From NCBI GenBank assembly GCA_029298735.1, contig JANSLP010000241.1:1-51786 (forward strand): DNA of 51,786 nt. The letters run 5' to 3'. Shown here piece after piece: positions 32,118-43,209 of this stretch. The notes beneath the pieces are model-generated. The model ran no database searches. It saw only the letters and a list, made by a program, of their open reading frames with translations, and was not told where the DNA came from. Position 1 is the first letter of the stretch. Each line of letters starts with the position of its first letter. The DNA comes from Ophiostoma sp. CBS 140.51 (lineage: Eukaryota > Ascomycota > Sordariomycetes > Ophiostomatales > Ophiostomataceae). The position numbers and the translations under genes are program-made.

Positions 32118-33875
32118 ATGCCTCGTAGACATTACCCATTTACGACCGATATGGCACCCCTCGACATCACGGAGGACGCCGTCATCGCCGAGGAGACGGA
32201 AGGTCTTTTCTTTATATACATTGTCATCAAGCGTAAGTGCGCACTGTACGTGTTGCCCATGATTTTGCCGTGCTTTTTCTGACACCTCCCACCCCCAGCC
32301 AACAATTCAGTAGAATGGGGCACACCCGCCGAGGCCATGCAAAAGGCCTTGCAAGCAACTGAAATCACGGATGAGAATAGAGAGCTGATACGCACACACC
32401 ATCCCGCTTTTGCCAGTACTGGCCCGGACGATGTGGCCATTCTTTTCTGCCCTCCTCGCCTCGGTCCTCAGCACCCAATGTGGGCCGTCTCCAACACCAA
32501 CGCTCGCATTTTGGGGTCTCACGCGGGTGGCATTCCCATCCACTACCGCCCTTCTCCAGACAACCACCCAAGAGTGTACACCGGCCCAGTTATTAGTGTC
32601 CGAAGGCGGCCTCATTACATCTACGATGCCCTCGATCCCAGCGGTGTCCTGAGCAACTTCCACCTGTGGGCCCTGCAAGAAACGTTCCCGCGGTCGTGTG
32701 GTGCGCGCTTTTGGCTTAGCGGTACTATGGAGATGCTGTATTCCAATGGACGAGACACTTATAACGAGCGCCATGACGACGAAATATGTTACGGGCCAGA
32801 CTACCAACGGGCTGTTTTCGAGACGCTGGACTGCCGGCCGACGCAGCAGTGTTCATCCACGGCCAAGGTCGACCAGTGGAGCTCCCCGATGCTGGAGTTG
32901 CCAGACGGCACGCATGTTCGTGCTGTGCCGACACACCCATTCGTACGGTGGCCAGGCCATCCGTTCGGTTGGCGTCCTACAGATCTTGCCCTGGGCGGCA
33001 TTGATGCTCTACTAAACTACTGGTGGAAGCCACCTCCACACAGAACGGACGGGAAGCCGTATGTGTGGACGAAGGACCGGCCACCGACGTCCAACACGCC
33101 TCTAGGAAGACAAGTGTACCGGTCGAAACGTGGAAAGGGCCATATCATCACACACGCCTTTGACAGCCCAAGCATTGTCCGGGACTACCCAGCCGGATAC
33201 GAACATGACTTGTCGTTTATCATGGTGGACAAGACTGAGGACCATAACGATCTCAATTATGCGGGCCTGCCACGCATAGATGGCTGGGCCAACATCACGG
33301 ACGCTCTGGCCGACGATGCAGAGCTTTTTGTTGCGTACGGTGAAGACTTGAAAGGCTCTACCGGCGAGAAACTACCGCCAAAGCCAGCCAAGACACGCAA
33401 GGTCGTTGCTGAAGGCATGCAGTACCTATGGGATAAGAAAACAAAGCAACAGTCCATGGCCCTGCTTTGGCGCGTTGTACCTGAAATGCCAGATCTTAAC
33501 GAGTATGTCACGCCGGCCAGTATCAAGGCGGTTGTTGATGCGTCGACGATCCTGCCAGACGTTGCTGGCCAGGCCCTGTACTTGGGCAAGCCGACCGACA
33601 AGACCGCCAAGATTGTCGTCTTTCAAAATTTCGATGCGGTCTGCAACACTGGTGTCTGCAAATATCTGGGCACTGACAAGAATATCATCAAGGGCGGTTT
33701 TGTGCTTCCGTCATTTGTTTATGAGAAGTGCAAGGTTGTCCTGGATCCGGAGACGGAGAAGGAAGGAGCGGGGCGGGCTGTCGACGGCCGTGGCATGGAG
33801 GGCAAAGAAGGAAACGGCCACGGCCGGAACGGGAAGGAGCTACAGTACAACAAGCTCTCGCACTCCATCATGTAA
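32118..33875 (+). CDS. Hypothetical protein, 563 residues
   Basis: Two exons (32118-32232, 32299-33875) joined by a 66-bp intron with a GTAAGT donor and a C-rich CAG acceptor; the join is in phase and gives 563 residues. No signal peptide or membrane segment is visible. The protein is rich in Trp, Tyr, Pro and His through its middle (about 100-350), with a Pro/Trp-rich segment near GGIDALLNYWWKPPPH. The last 40 residues are Gly/Glu/Lys-rich and look disordered. I do not recognise a family or catalytic motif. Good codon structure, a clean intron and a shared divergent promoter support a real gene. It could be an enzyme of an uncharacterised fungal family. Confidence 0.75.
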
Positions 33876-34281
33876 GGGGAGAAAAACGCCCCCAAAAAAT
33901 TAACACAAAGAAAAAGATCCGCACAAGAAAAAGACAAGACAATTGAGGATTGTCCGTGGATCGAACAAGTATCCGCTGGTGCATGGATGGGCGGCTCGTT
34001 TTCCGCTCACAGCGTTCGAGGTGCTGCTAGCCGAAATAGGAAATTGTGTAACCTCACGACTTACACCGAAGTTTGTCCATTTCGAACAACTTCACCTCCC
34101 TTCAAAATGTCGACTACGAGCTTTAGCTTTCTCCAAGATCACCCCGCATGAGATGTACCGAACGAAGTGTGCGGTCAGCTGCGGAGAGTGATGAAAACAA
34201 AATTATATTTGTAGAGTTCCCTTGAACGTTTGAATTAAATTTTCGACTTGTTTTCCTTCACCAATAACACCAACTACAGCC
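33876..34281. other. Intergenic, promoter of SDR (2)
   Basis: About 400 bp between two plus-strand genes; an A-rich stretch follows the stop codon and a C/A-rich leader precedes the ATG. Nothing else recognised. Confidence 0.5.
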
Positions 34282-35105
34282 ATGTCGTCAACATTCGAGA
34301 ACAAGGTGTACTGCGTGACGGGCGCAGCTTCAGGCATTGGCAAAGCCACGGCCATCCTGCTCGCCCAAAAGGGAGCTGCCGGTCTGGCACTCAGTGACGT
34401 CGACGCCCAGGGCCTTGCCGACACCGAAAAGACCTGTGCCGCTGCCGGCGCTAAGGTCAAGTCTACCAAGGTCGACGTCCGTGACCGTGCCCAAGTCGAC
34501 GCCTGGATTGCCGACATCGTCGCCCACTTTGGCCGCCTCGACGGCGCTGCCAACGTCGCCGGTGTTGCGGGTGGAAACGGCGACACCGTCATAGAAACTA
34601 TTGTCCAAGAAGATTGGGACTTTACAATGGGCGTCAACCTGACGGGTGTCATGAACTGCATGCGCGCCCAACTGCCGCACCTGCCCCGCCCGGGTGGCTC
34701 CATGGTCAACATTGCCAGCACGTCCGGCCGCCGAGGCCTGGCGCACAATGCTGCCTACGCGAGCAGCAAGTTTGCCGTCATTGGCCTGACCGAGTCGGCC
34801 GCCGGCGAGTATGCCAAGCACGGCATTCGGATCAATGCGCTGCTGCCGGGTCCCATTGACACCAAGATTTTCCGGGACGGCGAGGCCATTGGGCTATTCA
34901 ATGCCGAGTCCATCTCTAAGGAGACATTGCTAGGCCGCATGGGTCAGGCTGAGGAGGTGGCAAAGGTGCTGTGTTTCTTGCTGAGCGACGATGCGTCCTA
35001 CGTCACGGGCGGTAAGAAGTCTCCTATTCCTTCTTCGTATTGACGTATCACTAACTGTGGTTCTTAGCGCACTGGAACGTAGATGGTGGCTATTTGGCGT
35101 GTTGA
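34282..35105 (+). CDS. Short-chain dehydrogenase/reductase (2)
   Basis: Two exons (34282-35011, 35068-35105) with a 56-bp intron (GTAAGA donor, CTAAC branch, TTAG acceptor) give 255 residues. The second exon encodes only the last dozen residues, ending HWNVDGGYLAC, the usual C-terminal NVDGG block of classical SDRs. TGAASGIG (13-20) binds the cofactor; NVAG lies near 91; Ser146, Tyr159 and Lys163 (YASSK) form the active site. The SDV after the second strand favours NAD(H). Substrate unknown. The family resembles fungal versicolorin-reductase-like and levodione-reductase-like SDRs, but no cluster context supports a specific role. Confidence 0.9.
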
Positions 35106-35185
35106 TATCTTGGTCTTTTGGAAAATGCACATGAAAGGATAATAGATGTTTATAACTCGAGACTATACAAAAAAGGAGAAAACCT

Positions 35186-38100
35186 TCACTGCAAAGACGA
35201 GGACGACATTTGCGACCTCCATTGCTCGAGAATTTCCATACCTCCTACTAAAAGGTGATGATCCTCGTCAACCGTCCCTCGAAGACCTTCAATGGCCTCA
35301 GTCAAAAGAGCTAGTGCATCCGTATGGCGACCAAGACTGTACAGAATATGAGAAAGGTCAGCTTTGAAAGATAAGGTGCGTATACTACTGGCACCATACA
35401 CCATCTCGGAGCTTTCCACAGCCTTTTCCGCATACATCACCGCCTCATCCAGCCGACCTTGATAACAAAGTAAATGAAAAAGGTTGCTCGTAGCCTGTAA
35501 AATCTTTGTATCCTGAAGACCAAGTATTGATGTCTGTTCGTCAAGGGACCGTTTTATGAAGTTTATGGTCTCCCCATCTAGGTCTTCTGGGTCCATGGTA
35601 GCCATTAGGTCAATGTTGATAATCAGAGTGTCCAATGTACTGAGGTAAGGGTAGGAAAGCACTTGCTGCAGCAGTTCTCCTGCCTCTTTTGTCCGTCCCT
35701 GCGCTGTGTACACATTTGCCAGCGATCTAATAGTATTCGCCTTCCAATCATTATTGAAATTGTTTGCTTCTTTGAGAATCTCAAGTAAATTCACAAGAGT
35801 AGTCTCAGCTTCTTTCCAGAGGAGCAGCGCACATTGTGCCAGCGATAGACGATACTCTGCTCGTAGGGTGCTTTCATTAGTAGCACCCACTGTTCTTTTC
35901 AGGATCCCTGCAGCGTTTTGAAGAACAGTTTCCGCCTCTCTGAATCTATTATCTATAATCAGACAGTAGCCATAAGTTGACATTAGGCTTGCCAGCTTGT
36001 CATTCTGGTGGCCGTCAGACGCAGCTAGCTCTAGAGTGGAGAAGGCATGTGGCATGCAATATCTCCGCGTGGACAAGGGGGGCTTGGAGTCAAAGAAGCC
36101 CGCCAGCTTCGAGACAGCCGTACTAGTCCATTCGGAAAGAGACTTCTCCTTGCGGAGCCAGTTTCTTGTTGCCATATGCACAAGCCGATGGATGCTGATG
36201 GGTGAATCGTCTTTGGAACAGGAGATGAACGAATAGGCCTTCAGTGTACCGAAGGCGTGAGTCTGCCGATTTTGGGATTCTCCAGAAAGGAGAAGCGGCC
36301 TTGGGATACCCTTATAGTCGAAACAAGCCATGAGTGACAAATACTCTGCGGCAAGAGAATCTGCCTTTTGTATCTGCTTGAAAGATATGAGCCAGGTCAA
36401 AGCCACTGGGTTCTGAGAATCGCGATAGCGCCCTTCGTCTTCAAAGTTCTCACTGAGGAGATCAATGACATCGGTTTCCTGCTTTCCCAAGAGTGACACA
36501 TATCCGGCAAGATCCATGCTATTTTCGTTGATGTAGGCAGCAGCTTGGATGATGGCAAGAGGGAGAAATGTGAGCATTTCGAGCAATTCCGTTGCGCTGG
36601 CATCGTCATGGACAAGCTCTGCATCAGAGAGATTGTTGCGCAGGAGCTCTTTGCTGCAAGTAGGGTCCATCTCTGAAACATGAACAACGTTTTTGCCCGT
36701 CAACTTAACTGCCGTTTTTTTGTCCCGAGTAGTAAAGACGATGGATCCACGGCCGGGGCTGGTTGGCAGGTAATCTGTATGTCGACGAAGGGTCGATGAG
36801 TGCCCAGACTCTGATGGTTCGAGCCAGATACTGATATCATCGGAATTGTCGAATATCAGAAGCCAGCGGCCTGCACTCTGTTTGCTGAGATAGTCTTGTA
36901 CAAGAGACTTGGCATCCGCCTTTTCTTCATTGGCGCCGGGAATGTTCAGCTCTCTCGCAATATCTGCCATTGCTTTCTCGATGCTGTCTCGGCTCGTAGA
37001 AGGAATCCAAAAGACTGAGCAGTCTTTGAACTCGTTTCGTATCTTGAACGCCATGGCAAGTGCCAATTGTGTTTTTCCAACACCGCCCAGGCCGGTGATG
37101 GAGACTTTTGCTGTTTGGTCTTGTATGAAGAGAGCTGAGCGAAGATTTTCCAGTTCTGACACACGTCCTGTAAAGGACAAGTTCTTTTCAAAAGGGACTA
37201 GCCAGGCAGCATCTGTAACATAAAATAAAATATGGAATTAGCAATAGAACAAGAGTCATGTCAGGTTAGAACACCGAGCAACTGCCGTACCTGGAAGATG
37301 GGTTCTCGGCGCAACTTTTGTTTCAATTAGTTGGTTGCACAATACACCATAGTTGATCTGAATAGTCATAGTATTCAATATGGAGTCTTCTACATACTGT
37401 TACCTGAAATGTCATGAGTGTTGAGCGGGAAATGAGGCCTTGAAGCATCATCAATGTGCCAAGTAAGCTCCGCACGTTTTATGTGCTGGTCGGGCACCGC
37501 CGGTCTCGAGGCTGAGATGTGGTGTGTAAGAGGAACTACGGCAGTGGAGCCGTTAGCCTGATACTGCGCTTTCGATACCACGAGCCTATGGACAACTGTA
37601 TCGATCTTATCGCAGATCGACGCCTGTCTTGCGTAGCTTGTCGTGTAGGTCTTGACATTCGGTATGTCTTCACACTCTTGTAGGTTGAGATTGTCGAGAC
37701 CACGATCAACACTGAAACGGAAGTACGTCTCGGTTGCCTTGCGGAAGCGGACCTCCATCTTTTCGGCCACGGTGTCTGACTCCCTGGCCATGTCCATGAG
37801 GGCAGTGGAGAGTTTGGGATGGCTCATGTCTGGCGAATCCGGGAACTTGATCTCACGAGCGAGACCAGCACCGATGCTCACAACGCAAGCTACCTTCCGC
37901 CCGGGGTAAACACTTTCCGCCTCTTGGATCACTTGCTCGATGGGATTGTTGTAGCCGACGCCGCCACCGATGAACTTCTCCCTCTCGTATGACTCTCCGA
38001 TTTCAACCGGGCCAAAGTAGGCTGGTTCTGCCGATGTGGCACGACATGCGTCATAAATGGTACAGTTGTGTGTTTCGTGTTTGCCGACCTTGTAGGTGCG

Positions 38101-38857
38101 GAAGAGGGTTGGGCCGGCTGGGGGACGGACATCTTGTTGCGGAATGGCACAAACGAATCTAGTAAAGACCAATGTGTCAGTATGAATTTGAAAATAATAG
38201 TGATACAGTGGGGATCAAGATTTTTAGGGAGGAAAACGACAAGCTGTGGCTCACACTTTGCAAGAGGGATCGACCAATTCCCGCAGACAGTCTTCTTCAT
38301 GTCCCGGACCAAGCATGTCCGTTAGAACCTTTCGTACGGCAGAAACTAGGTCATCCCCATTGAATCTGGATGTTTCCAAGAAAAAGTTTGTAGAGAAATC
38401 AAAGACCCTCTTCATGATCTCAATGTATTTCTCCTTGGCTTGGGGTATTGAAAGGCGAAGACGACCCAACAACAAGGCGATAATACTATCGACATTAGCC
38501 AAACCAGGCACTCTCATGCTTCGAGGTTTTCGTCTAGAAAAAACGTCGAAAGTATACAAAGCAATAACACAAAGAACTTACCCGCCTGTTGAAGAGCCGC
38601 CGATGATGTCAAAAAAGTCGGCAGGCAAAGGAGCCTTCTCCAACTTATACTTATACTTGATGCGTAACATCATCTCCTCAAGAATGTACAGCTCAGACAG
38701 ACCCCGGATACCCCCTCCATCTAGCCAACGGTCAGTCTTGATCAGGACCTGGCGTAAAAATAATACACCATCTTTTCTAGTCCTGGGCAACAGCAAACAG
38801 CAAAGATTCGAAGCAGAACCTACCCAGTGATAAAAGGTTTATGGGTTTGTCACCCAT
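35186..38857 (-). CDS. Patatin-NB-ARC-TPR protein (fungal NLR-like)
   Basis: Five exons (38857-38824, 38720-38582, 38485-38255, 38158-37404, 37212-35186, minus strand) join in phase into 1,061 residues. Patatin-like phospholipase domain, about 5-330: oxyanion loop DGGGIRG (12-18) and nucleophile elbow GSSTG (Ser55). The partner Asp, usually in a DGG/DAG motif before GxNNP, is replaced by Gly199 (FIGGGVGYNNP). NB-ARC domain: VPFEKN then GRVSEL, P-loop GLGGVGKT (427-434), Walker B-like LLIFDN (about 504-509). The C-terminal 300 residues show TPR-like helical repeats (LANVYTAQGRTKEAGELL). This matches the PNPLA-NB-ARC-TPR class of fungal NOD-like receptors that includes Neurospora PLP-1, which mediates allorecognition cell death. 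Ligand and partner are unknown. The 191-bp intron between patatin and NB-ARC is unusually long. Confidence 0.85.
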
Positions 38858-40696
38858 CTTGAGCCAAGTGGACCGATGGCTGCCTTTTCCATTCAGTTTG
38901 TGGGAAAAGGGAGTTGATGAAGACGGCCCATCGATGGCAAGCAGGAGAAGAGAATGTTTCGTGCAAGTGCTAGAAATTTTTTCCAGGGAGAAACACAGAC
39001 AATATTTATCTTTGCTGATGATCTACATAACAAAACCGGTCGTACTTAACAGAAAAATCAATACCATCACAGATCACACTCAGTTGCAATCAGTTACTGT
39101 CGCATCTGCGCGAGGGTGGCGTATTTTTTCATGCATCCCCTGATAGGATATCACATACATCACTTGCAATAAAATCCAAGCCACGATATTTCGACACGCA
39201 GTGCGACTATGCAGATGTGCTGTTCTCGGAATTGGAAAAGATGACTGAAAGGTGTCTTCGAGAATCTTAATCATGGTTGGCTGACCTTGAGACGATTTGC
39301 CCAATGGAAACGGGACCAACGTTCATGTCGGGCACTTGTGCGGAAATGGCGCATCCCAACACTCCCAATATTGCTCAACCGTATCAACTGAAAGAAATCA
39401 AAATAGAATGTGCTGAAATGCCCGCCCATAATGTTGGTTTTATTTATCGCGACAATATATCCGACAAGCTGTACGAAGCGCAAAGTTGACTTTTCTCGGG
39501 TGAAGCACACCTTTCTGCCCAGCTCAAGTATTGCCTAATGCAAAACAGCCCCTACGATGCCACCCAGTCAAATATTTGTGTGTTGGGTTGTACCGTGTCA
39601 GGGGAAAAAAGAAATACGGTGAGAGAATGTCGAAGGTTGGTCAGAAATGAACGGGCTGTCCACCAACTGTGCTTCCCACCACACCCACTTAAAAGACCCC
39701 ACCATCTGAAGGAAAGCTGGAGGTGGCCGCGAAATACCCTGTCGACAATTAAAGAAGACATAGACGAAGATGCATAATACTTTGCTCCACGCCCCAGGCG
39801 AAGGACTAAGTAGCGGTGTGACGGTGCCAAAGTGCACGACACATTGTTAGCAAAAGATGCGGCTCGACAAATTTCAAGTCAGGACCAGCTGCCGCAAGGC
39901 GTTGCCTGCACTTTCTAGCTTCTTGTCCTTACCATAGATGGTGCACTGGTAGATGATCAGAGGGAGATATGCTTTTTTGGGATAAAGGGAGCGACGTGGC
40001 CTGCGTTACCATCGGCGGCCATGGAGCTGGCAGGATAATTAGCAAGAGTGATGTGCACTCGTCTTCGTTTGGCTCTGTAAGCCAAATAAATTGTTCGCCA
40101 GGCTAACCGCAATTTCGGCATTGTGTGTGTTGTACAAGATGGATTCGTTTTCAAAGTAGATTAGGAGATATTCAATTAGACAGGCTTGGTGGAGCGGCAG
40201 GCTTGGATGATGAGAATGCATTTGAGATGTTGTTCGACAGACGGCGTGAAAGATGATGTCCCCATGGCTGCTTTCACAAACGGATATCAGCAGCCTTGTC
40301 GACTATGCAAGGCTCCTACTTATGATCTTAACTGGTCCAAAGCCAGTGGCTCGACATGACCCTTGCCGTCTTTTGCGCCAGGTATGTCGAGAGCAATGGC
40401 GGCCTTGACAAAGAATGCCTCCATATGCGCCGGCTTGAGGTATCGAGCCACAGGACACAAACATTATTGTCAGTAACCATTGTTCATTGATGGATGTGGT
40501 GAGTAAAAAAAGTGAACCAAGGCAAGGGTCGATTGGTTTGCCGGTTAGGGCTTGATATGCAAGCAGCCGTGACAAACGCGTGTGTGCAAAACTTTTCTTG
40601 TTCAGCACCCTTTGAAAAGTTTCCTGCGTGTATCACGAAATGTACAACTGCCTGTACGACTGGCCATCGTACAAATGATTGTCGAAATCCAGCACA
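38858..40696. other. Gene-free region, 1.8 kb
   Basis: Contains the upstream region of the NLR-like gene (minus) and of the first RBR gene (plus). Frames on both strands are short and overlap each other; none shows a known motif or splice support. I see no transposon ends, tRNA or recognisable relics. Confidence 0.5.
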
Positions 40697-41812
40697 ATGT
40701 CCGACAACATCGATCCCCAGACGCTCGCCGTCGCAGTCCAGATCTACCTCGACGACTTGAACGACTTCCAGGCGAACCAAAAGGGCAAGAACCGCCAGGA
40801 TGACGTGACTGACGAAGACATTGCGATGGATGCGTGGCAGGCCGAGCTACAAGCCATTTCTCAACGGTTCATGGACCGCGCTCTTTGCGAGAGCATTGCA
40901 CATGCCGTCGAACAGGATGCCGACCTGATTGGCGTTGCTGTGCAGGAGGACATCCAGGCAGCCGAGGACCGCAACATGGCTTTGAGGATGAGTAATGCAA
41001 AAGAAGCAGCAGGCGTGTCGCGCCCATCAACCCCGGCACTTCCTGAAATGGACAATAAGCTGGAGGCGAAGCTCCGCGAATTGAATCTTTCGCCGTCCAC
41101 GCAAAGTGCCAAAGGAAGCGTGATGCCGAGTCGTCGTCGTCGGCTGCTGAACGGTTTTCCCAGAAATTCCGTCCGGTACAGTCCAACCCGCATGTCGTAT
41201 GCATCGCCTGTGGTGATCGGTTACCTCTCGAGAATACCCACCGTGTGCCATGCAACCATGACTACTGTCATGGATGCATCGAAAGCCTAATCACCGCCAG
41301 CATCGCCGATGAGTCCCTCTTCCCACCGCGCTGCTGCAATCAGCCACTGGCACTGTTAGACCGAAACAGCGAACCTTTTGACTTCATCCCAGAGGCACTG
41401 TATTCTCAGTTCTACAGTAAGAAGGAGGAGTTCGAGACGGTCAACCGCACATATTGTCACATCGCGACGTGCTCTCGGTTTTTGTCCACTAAGGCAGATA
41501 TCCGTGCTGACATTAGCACCTGTCCTTCCTGTTATGTCTTGACCTGCACAATCTGCAAGGGCGCCACGCATAACGGGCCATGCCCAGAGGATGCAGCGTC
41601 ACAAGATGTCCTCCGTATTGCACAGGAGAACGGATGGCAGCAGTGCTTCGGCTGCAAGCGTCTTGTTGAGCTTAATACCGGCTGTAACCACATGAGTATG
41701 TCCTGTCTCTCTTCAACTTCTAATAGAATTCGTCGCTGACCGAATAGCCTGCATCTGTGGTGCGGAGTTCTGCTATGTTTGCGGAGGAGAGTGGCGGAAG
41801 TGTAGATGCTAG
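40697..41812 (+). CDS. RBR-type E3 ubiquitin ligase, truncated copy (1)
   Basis: The N-terminal helical part (from MSDNIDPQTLAVAVQ) and the RBR core lie in different frames. A 44-nt intron (41120-41163, weak GTGATG donor, TTTCCCAG acceptor) would join them in phase; a single-base frameshift is the alternative. A second intron (41696-41747, GTATGT donor) is clear and matches the same intron in the tandem copy. Spliced this way the product is 339 residues. RING1 (CIACG...PCNHDYCHGC), IBR (TYCHIATC...CPSC...CTIC) and RING2 (CFGCKRLVEL..GCNHM-TCICG) are all present, with the RING2 catalytic Cys in TCICG. The frame then stops right after WRKCRC, whereas copy 2 runs on for about 140 residues. RBR ligases pass ubiquitin through a RING2 thioester. 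Active truncated enzyme or early pseudogene: undecided. Confidence 0.65.
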
Positions 41813-41842
41813 CATTAGAACTAAGAGCGCCTGTACGCTTAA

Positions 41843-42070
41843 GCCGTTGTCAAACGGAACAGGAACGTACACGTGCTCGACAGGCCCGATATGATCCGCC
41901 GGGAACAGGATAATTTGGTTGCTAACCATCAGTGCGCCCATGCCAGCTGGGGATCCCGCCAGGGACGGCATCAGTGCGAGGAGTGCCGTGATTACCTGCC
42001 GAGCTACATCTATGAGTGCCGGCAGTGCCGCATCATGGCTTGCAGAAGATGTCGTTTCAACCGGTTGTAG
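41843..42070 (+). pseudogene. Remnant of the C-terminal tail of RBR copy (1)
   Basis: After four in-frame stop codons (41810-41842) the same reading frame reopens. It encodes NLVANHQCAHASW, then CEECRDYLPSYIYECRQC and ends CRRCRFNRL. This Cys-rich ending is the usual C terminus of this fungal RBR family and is paralogous to the tail of copy 2. It therefore looks like the stranded end of the same gene. A 42-nt intron (41802-41843) could in principle bypass the stops, but it is very short and would remove the final RING2 cysteines. Confidence 0.6.
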
Positions 42071-43209
42071 CGTTTCGCTTTCGTCGTAGAGTCTGTGGGG
42101 AAATAGTGTTTGTATGGTTCGATAGTTTTGCCGTCCTTCTTTTGGTTGATTCCTTCTGATTTGGTATGCGATGTATTTGTGTGTATTGCAAAAGAAAGAA
42201 AGAGAAAGGGGAATAAAGAAGAAAAGCGATACGAGGGTGATATTTGTGCAGTGCAAGTCGTAACGAATTGCACAGTATCGAGAGGTTTTCCTAAACGCAC
42301 TATGTTCCTTAGTAAGAACTACGGACACAAATGTGTGTTAGTTAGTAGTTGCTAACATTACACAGAGGTGGCAAAAACGATCACGTTAATTGGACAGGAT
42401 GCATCAACCAGCATCAGACTTATTGAGGTACAAACCCTAATAGCTTTGATTTTTGTAGATGAGGCCAAGGTCAGCCTTGCTGTCAGTATTTGTAGCAGCC
42501 CGATACGAAAGGCTTTGGACGACGTGGCTTTGAAGAACGACCGAGTGTGGTGACGACCAAAATATTCGTCGCTCCAAAATGACTAACCACATATGGACGT
42601 ATATCAACAACCGCCAAAGCATGACTGTAAGCTTGTCGACACGCTATGAATATAATAGAACGGGATGTTCAGATACGTCTTCCAAAATAAGTATGTAAGT
42701 TCCAGCTTAAATCAAAAGTATTTCGAGGGGAGAAACAAACCGCACAGCATTTTCCTGCAAACTTCTGAAGACTCTTTACTTTTTGAGCACGTACTTGTTG
42801 GTTCGCAATAGTGTATTAGTACGAACAAGATGTGTACTTACACTACACCAGCTCAACAACAGTCACATCGTCATAATCAGGGCGATGTGCGTAGGGAAGG
42901 GATAACACAGCTGCGCACAAAAAAAGGAGGAATCCGAAAAAAAAGTATAAAAAATCCCAACCATTGAAATAAATAAACGCAATACTCCTCGCAATCGTCG
43001 AACATATTTCTCCCCTCTATTTATTTTTTCTGGCTCTTCACAACCAACATTTTGATACCCAACCACTTACTCGAAATCCTTACATGGATTTTATTTCCCT
43101 CCTTTACTTAATTTGAATGATTTCTCCACTGAAGCTCCTCGCCCTATTTTCACGGACCTTTTTCAGAGACTATTCCTCATGTACCAATAACACCAAACGA
43201 TCCTATACA
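42071..43209. other. Intergenic between the two RBR copies
   Basis: About 1.1 kb, AT-rich, without a credible gene on either strand. The last 100 bases form the leader of copy 2; an in-frame ATG at 43117 gives an alternative, 31-residue-longer start. Confidence 0.5.

Noticed and set aside
25728..35105. Secondary-metabolite biosynthetic cluster
   Set aside because: No polyketide synthase, NRPS, terpene synthase, prenyltransferase or P450 is present in this block.
38841..39143. 100-residue plus-strand frame upstream of the NLR-like gene
   Set aside because: It overlaps the first exon and promoter of the minus-strand gene and shows no motif.
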